From QHWK01 sp035315685 (GTDB taxonomy: Bacteria; Acidobacteriota; Vicinamibacteria; Vicinamibacterales; CAVVIG01): a DNA stretch of 6,633 nucleotides. The notes beneath the pieces were generated by a model that saw only the letters and a list, made by a program, of their open reading frames with translations, was not told the origin of the DNA and did no database searches. Below are positions 5,937 through 6,633 of the stretch, one piece after another. The position numbers and the translations under genes are program-made. Position 1 is the first letter of the stretch, and every line of letters starts with the position of its first letter. The DNA lies in the NCBI GenBank assembly GCA_035315685.1, contig DATFXR010000526.1, positions 1 to 6,633 of the forward strand, read 5' to 3'.

Positions 5937-6633
5937 GGACCGCCACCTCCGGCGGACAACCGATTCGGACGGGGACGTAGATCGTTCCGACTCCACGGCT
6001 GACGAACATCGTCGTCCGCTCGCGACGCAGGAGTCCGGCCGCGATTGGGAACTTTCGCGCAGCCACGGCACCCAGCCCCGGGAGCACGACCTGCCCTCCG
6101 TGCGTATGCCCAGACAACATCAGCGGCACGTTCAGGGCAGCAGCTTCCATGATGCGGCGTGGATCGTGTGCGAGCAGCACCGTCGCGGGGCACGAGTCGC
6201 GAACGAGGTCGGCAATGTCGCTCTGCTTCTTCGTCCAGAAGCGGATGCCGACGAGATCCATCGGCTCGCCGCGAATGGTCAGCCGCGTGCGCGCGTCTCT
6301 CAGGACGTGGATGCCTTTTCGTCGGAGCGCGGCGGGCATGTCATGGTCGTCATCGTGGTTGCCGAGAATCGCGAAAATGCCTTCCGGCGCCGCCAGCGAT
6401 TCCAGCGCCTCGGCCGACGGCCCGACGTACTGCCGGTCTCCCCACGTGACGTAATCGCCGCCGAGCACGATCAGATCGGGTCGTTCCGCGGTGAGCGCGC
6501 GCACTGCCTGCTCGACCTCGTCGTGTGAGACCCAGCGGCTGCGGTGCGTATCGGTGATCAGGCCGACGCGAAGGCCGGCGAGCGCGCGCGGCCAGCCTGC
6601 AACCGGCACGTCGATCCGCGTCACGCTGAGTTG
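5917..6633 (-). CDS. Calcineurin-like metallophosphoesterase, YkuE/YaeI-type, 5'-partial
   Basis: A binuclear-metal phosphoesterase. The frame is open to the right edge of the window (QLSVTRIDVPV), so the true start and any N-terminal membrane anchor are outside; the GTG at 6624 is probably internal. All five family blocks are present in order: LITDTH (Asp and His), GGDYVTWGD (Asp), LGNHDDDHD (Asn, His), LLAHDP (His) and LSGHTHGGQVVLPG (two His). Relatives of this shape include YaeI and YkuE phosphodiesterases and LpxG-like UDP-diacylglucosamine hydrolases of lipid A synthesis. The substrate cannot be told from this sequence. The end (CPPEVAVLTLQPA) looks natural. It converges on the methyltransferase with a 20-bp overlap and no terminator between them, and is not part of the purine operon. 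Confidence 0.92.
   Translation of the reverse strand, partial: QLSVTRIDVPVAGWPRALAGLRVGLITDTHRSRWVSHDEVEQAVRALTAERPDLIVLGGDYVTWGDRQYVGPSAEALESLAAPEGIFAILGNHDDDHDMPAALRRKGIHVLRDARTRLTIRGEPMDLVGIRFWTKKQSDIADLVRDSCPATVLLAHDPRRIMEAAALNVPLMLSGHTHGGQVVLPGLGAVAARKFPIAAGLLRRERTTMFVSRGVGTIYVPVRIGCPPEVAVLTLQPA

Noticed and set aside
5710..6528. 272-codon plus-strand frame antisense to the phosphoesterase
   Set aside because: Shadow of a gene with five conserved metal-binding motifs; no features of its own.

Overview
The window is high-G+C bacterial chromosome with strong G/C preference at third codon positions. It carries a de novo purine synthesis cluster. The gene content (a Bacillus-type iron-sulfur PurF, an exported HEAT-repeat protein, PurM, PurN, and a distinctive metallophosphoesterase) together with a GGGGGTCGGGAA-type repeat family suggests an environmental Acidobacteriota-like genome, perhaps Vicinamibacteria. 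That assignment rests on recall and gene style, not on a search.

Layout, left to right. On the + strand are the 3' part of purF (1-1387; its start lies off the window), a secreted HEAT-repeat protein (1393-2586) five bases later, and purM (2586-3608), whose ATG overlaps the previous stop codon by one base. A roughly 1-kb mobile unit (3608-4606) follows: a minus-strand REP-associated tyrosine transposase (RAYT, HUH/Y1 type) flanked by two inverted arrays of three short repeats each. The left array has an exact 41-bp period and the right array an exact 30-bp period. After it comes purN (about 4597-5217), which is readable by homology over its whole length but broken by two frameshifts. A class I SAM-dependent methyltransferase (GTG 5214-5936) follows. 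A minus-strand calcineurin-like metallophosphoesterase (5917-6633, start off the window) converges on the methyltransferase with a 20-bp overlap.

PurF, PurN and PurM catalyse steps 1, 3 and 5 of IMP synthesis and would be expected to be co-transcribed; the HEAT gene is translationally linked to them. The most interesting part is the purM/purN junction. The repeat unit abuts the purM stop so closely that the G of TAG is also the first repeat base. On the other side the only usable purN start codons are GTGs inside the repeat array. purN then has two frame breaks, each of which is repaired by adding one CG dinucleotide in a short CG tract, and an 8-T run near its end that decides whether it stops at the methyltransferase start or reads into it. 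Either purN has decayed after insertion of the RAYT unit, or the assembly has indel errors. Five of the six repeat units also contain a nonamer matching the DnaA-box consensus, one of them perfectly.
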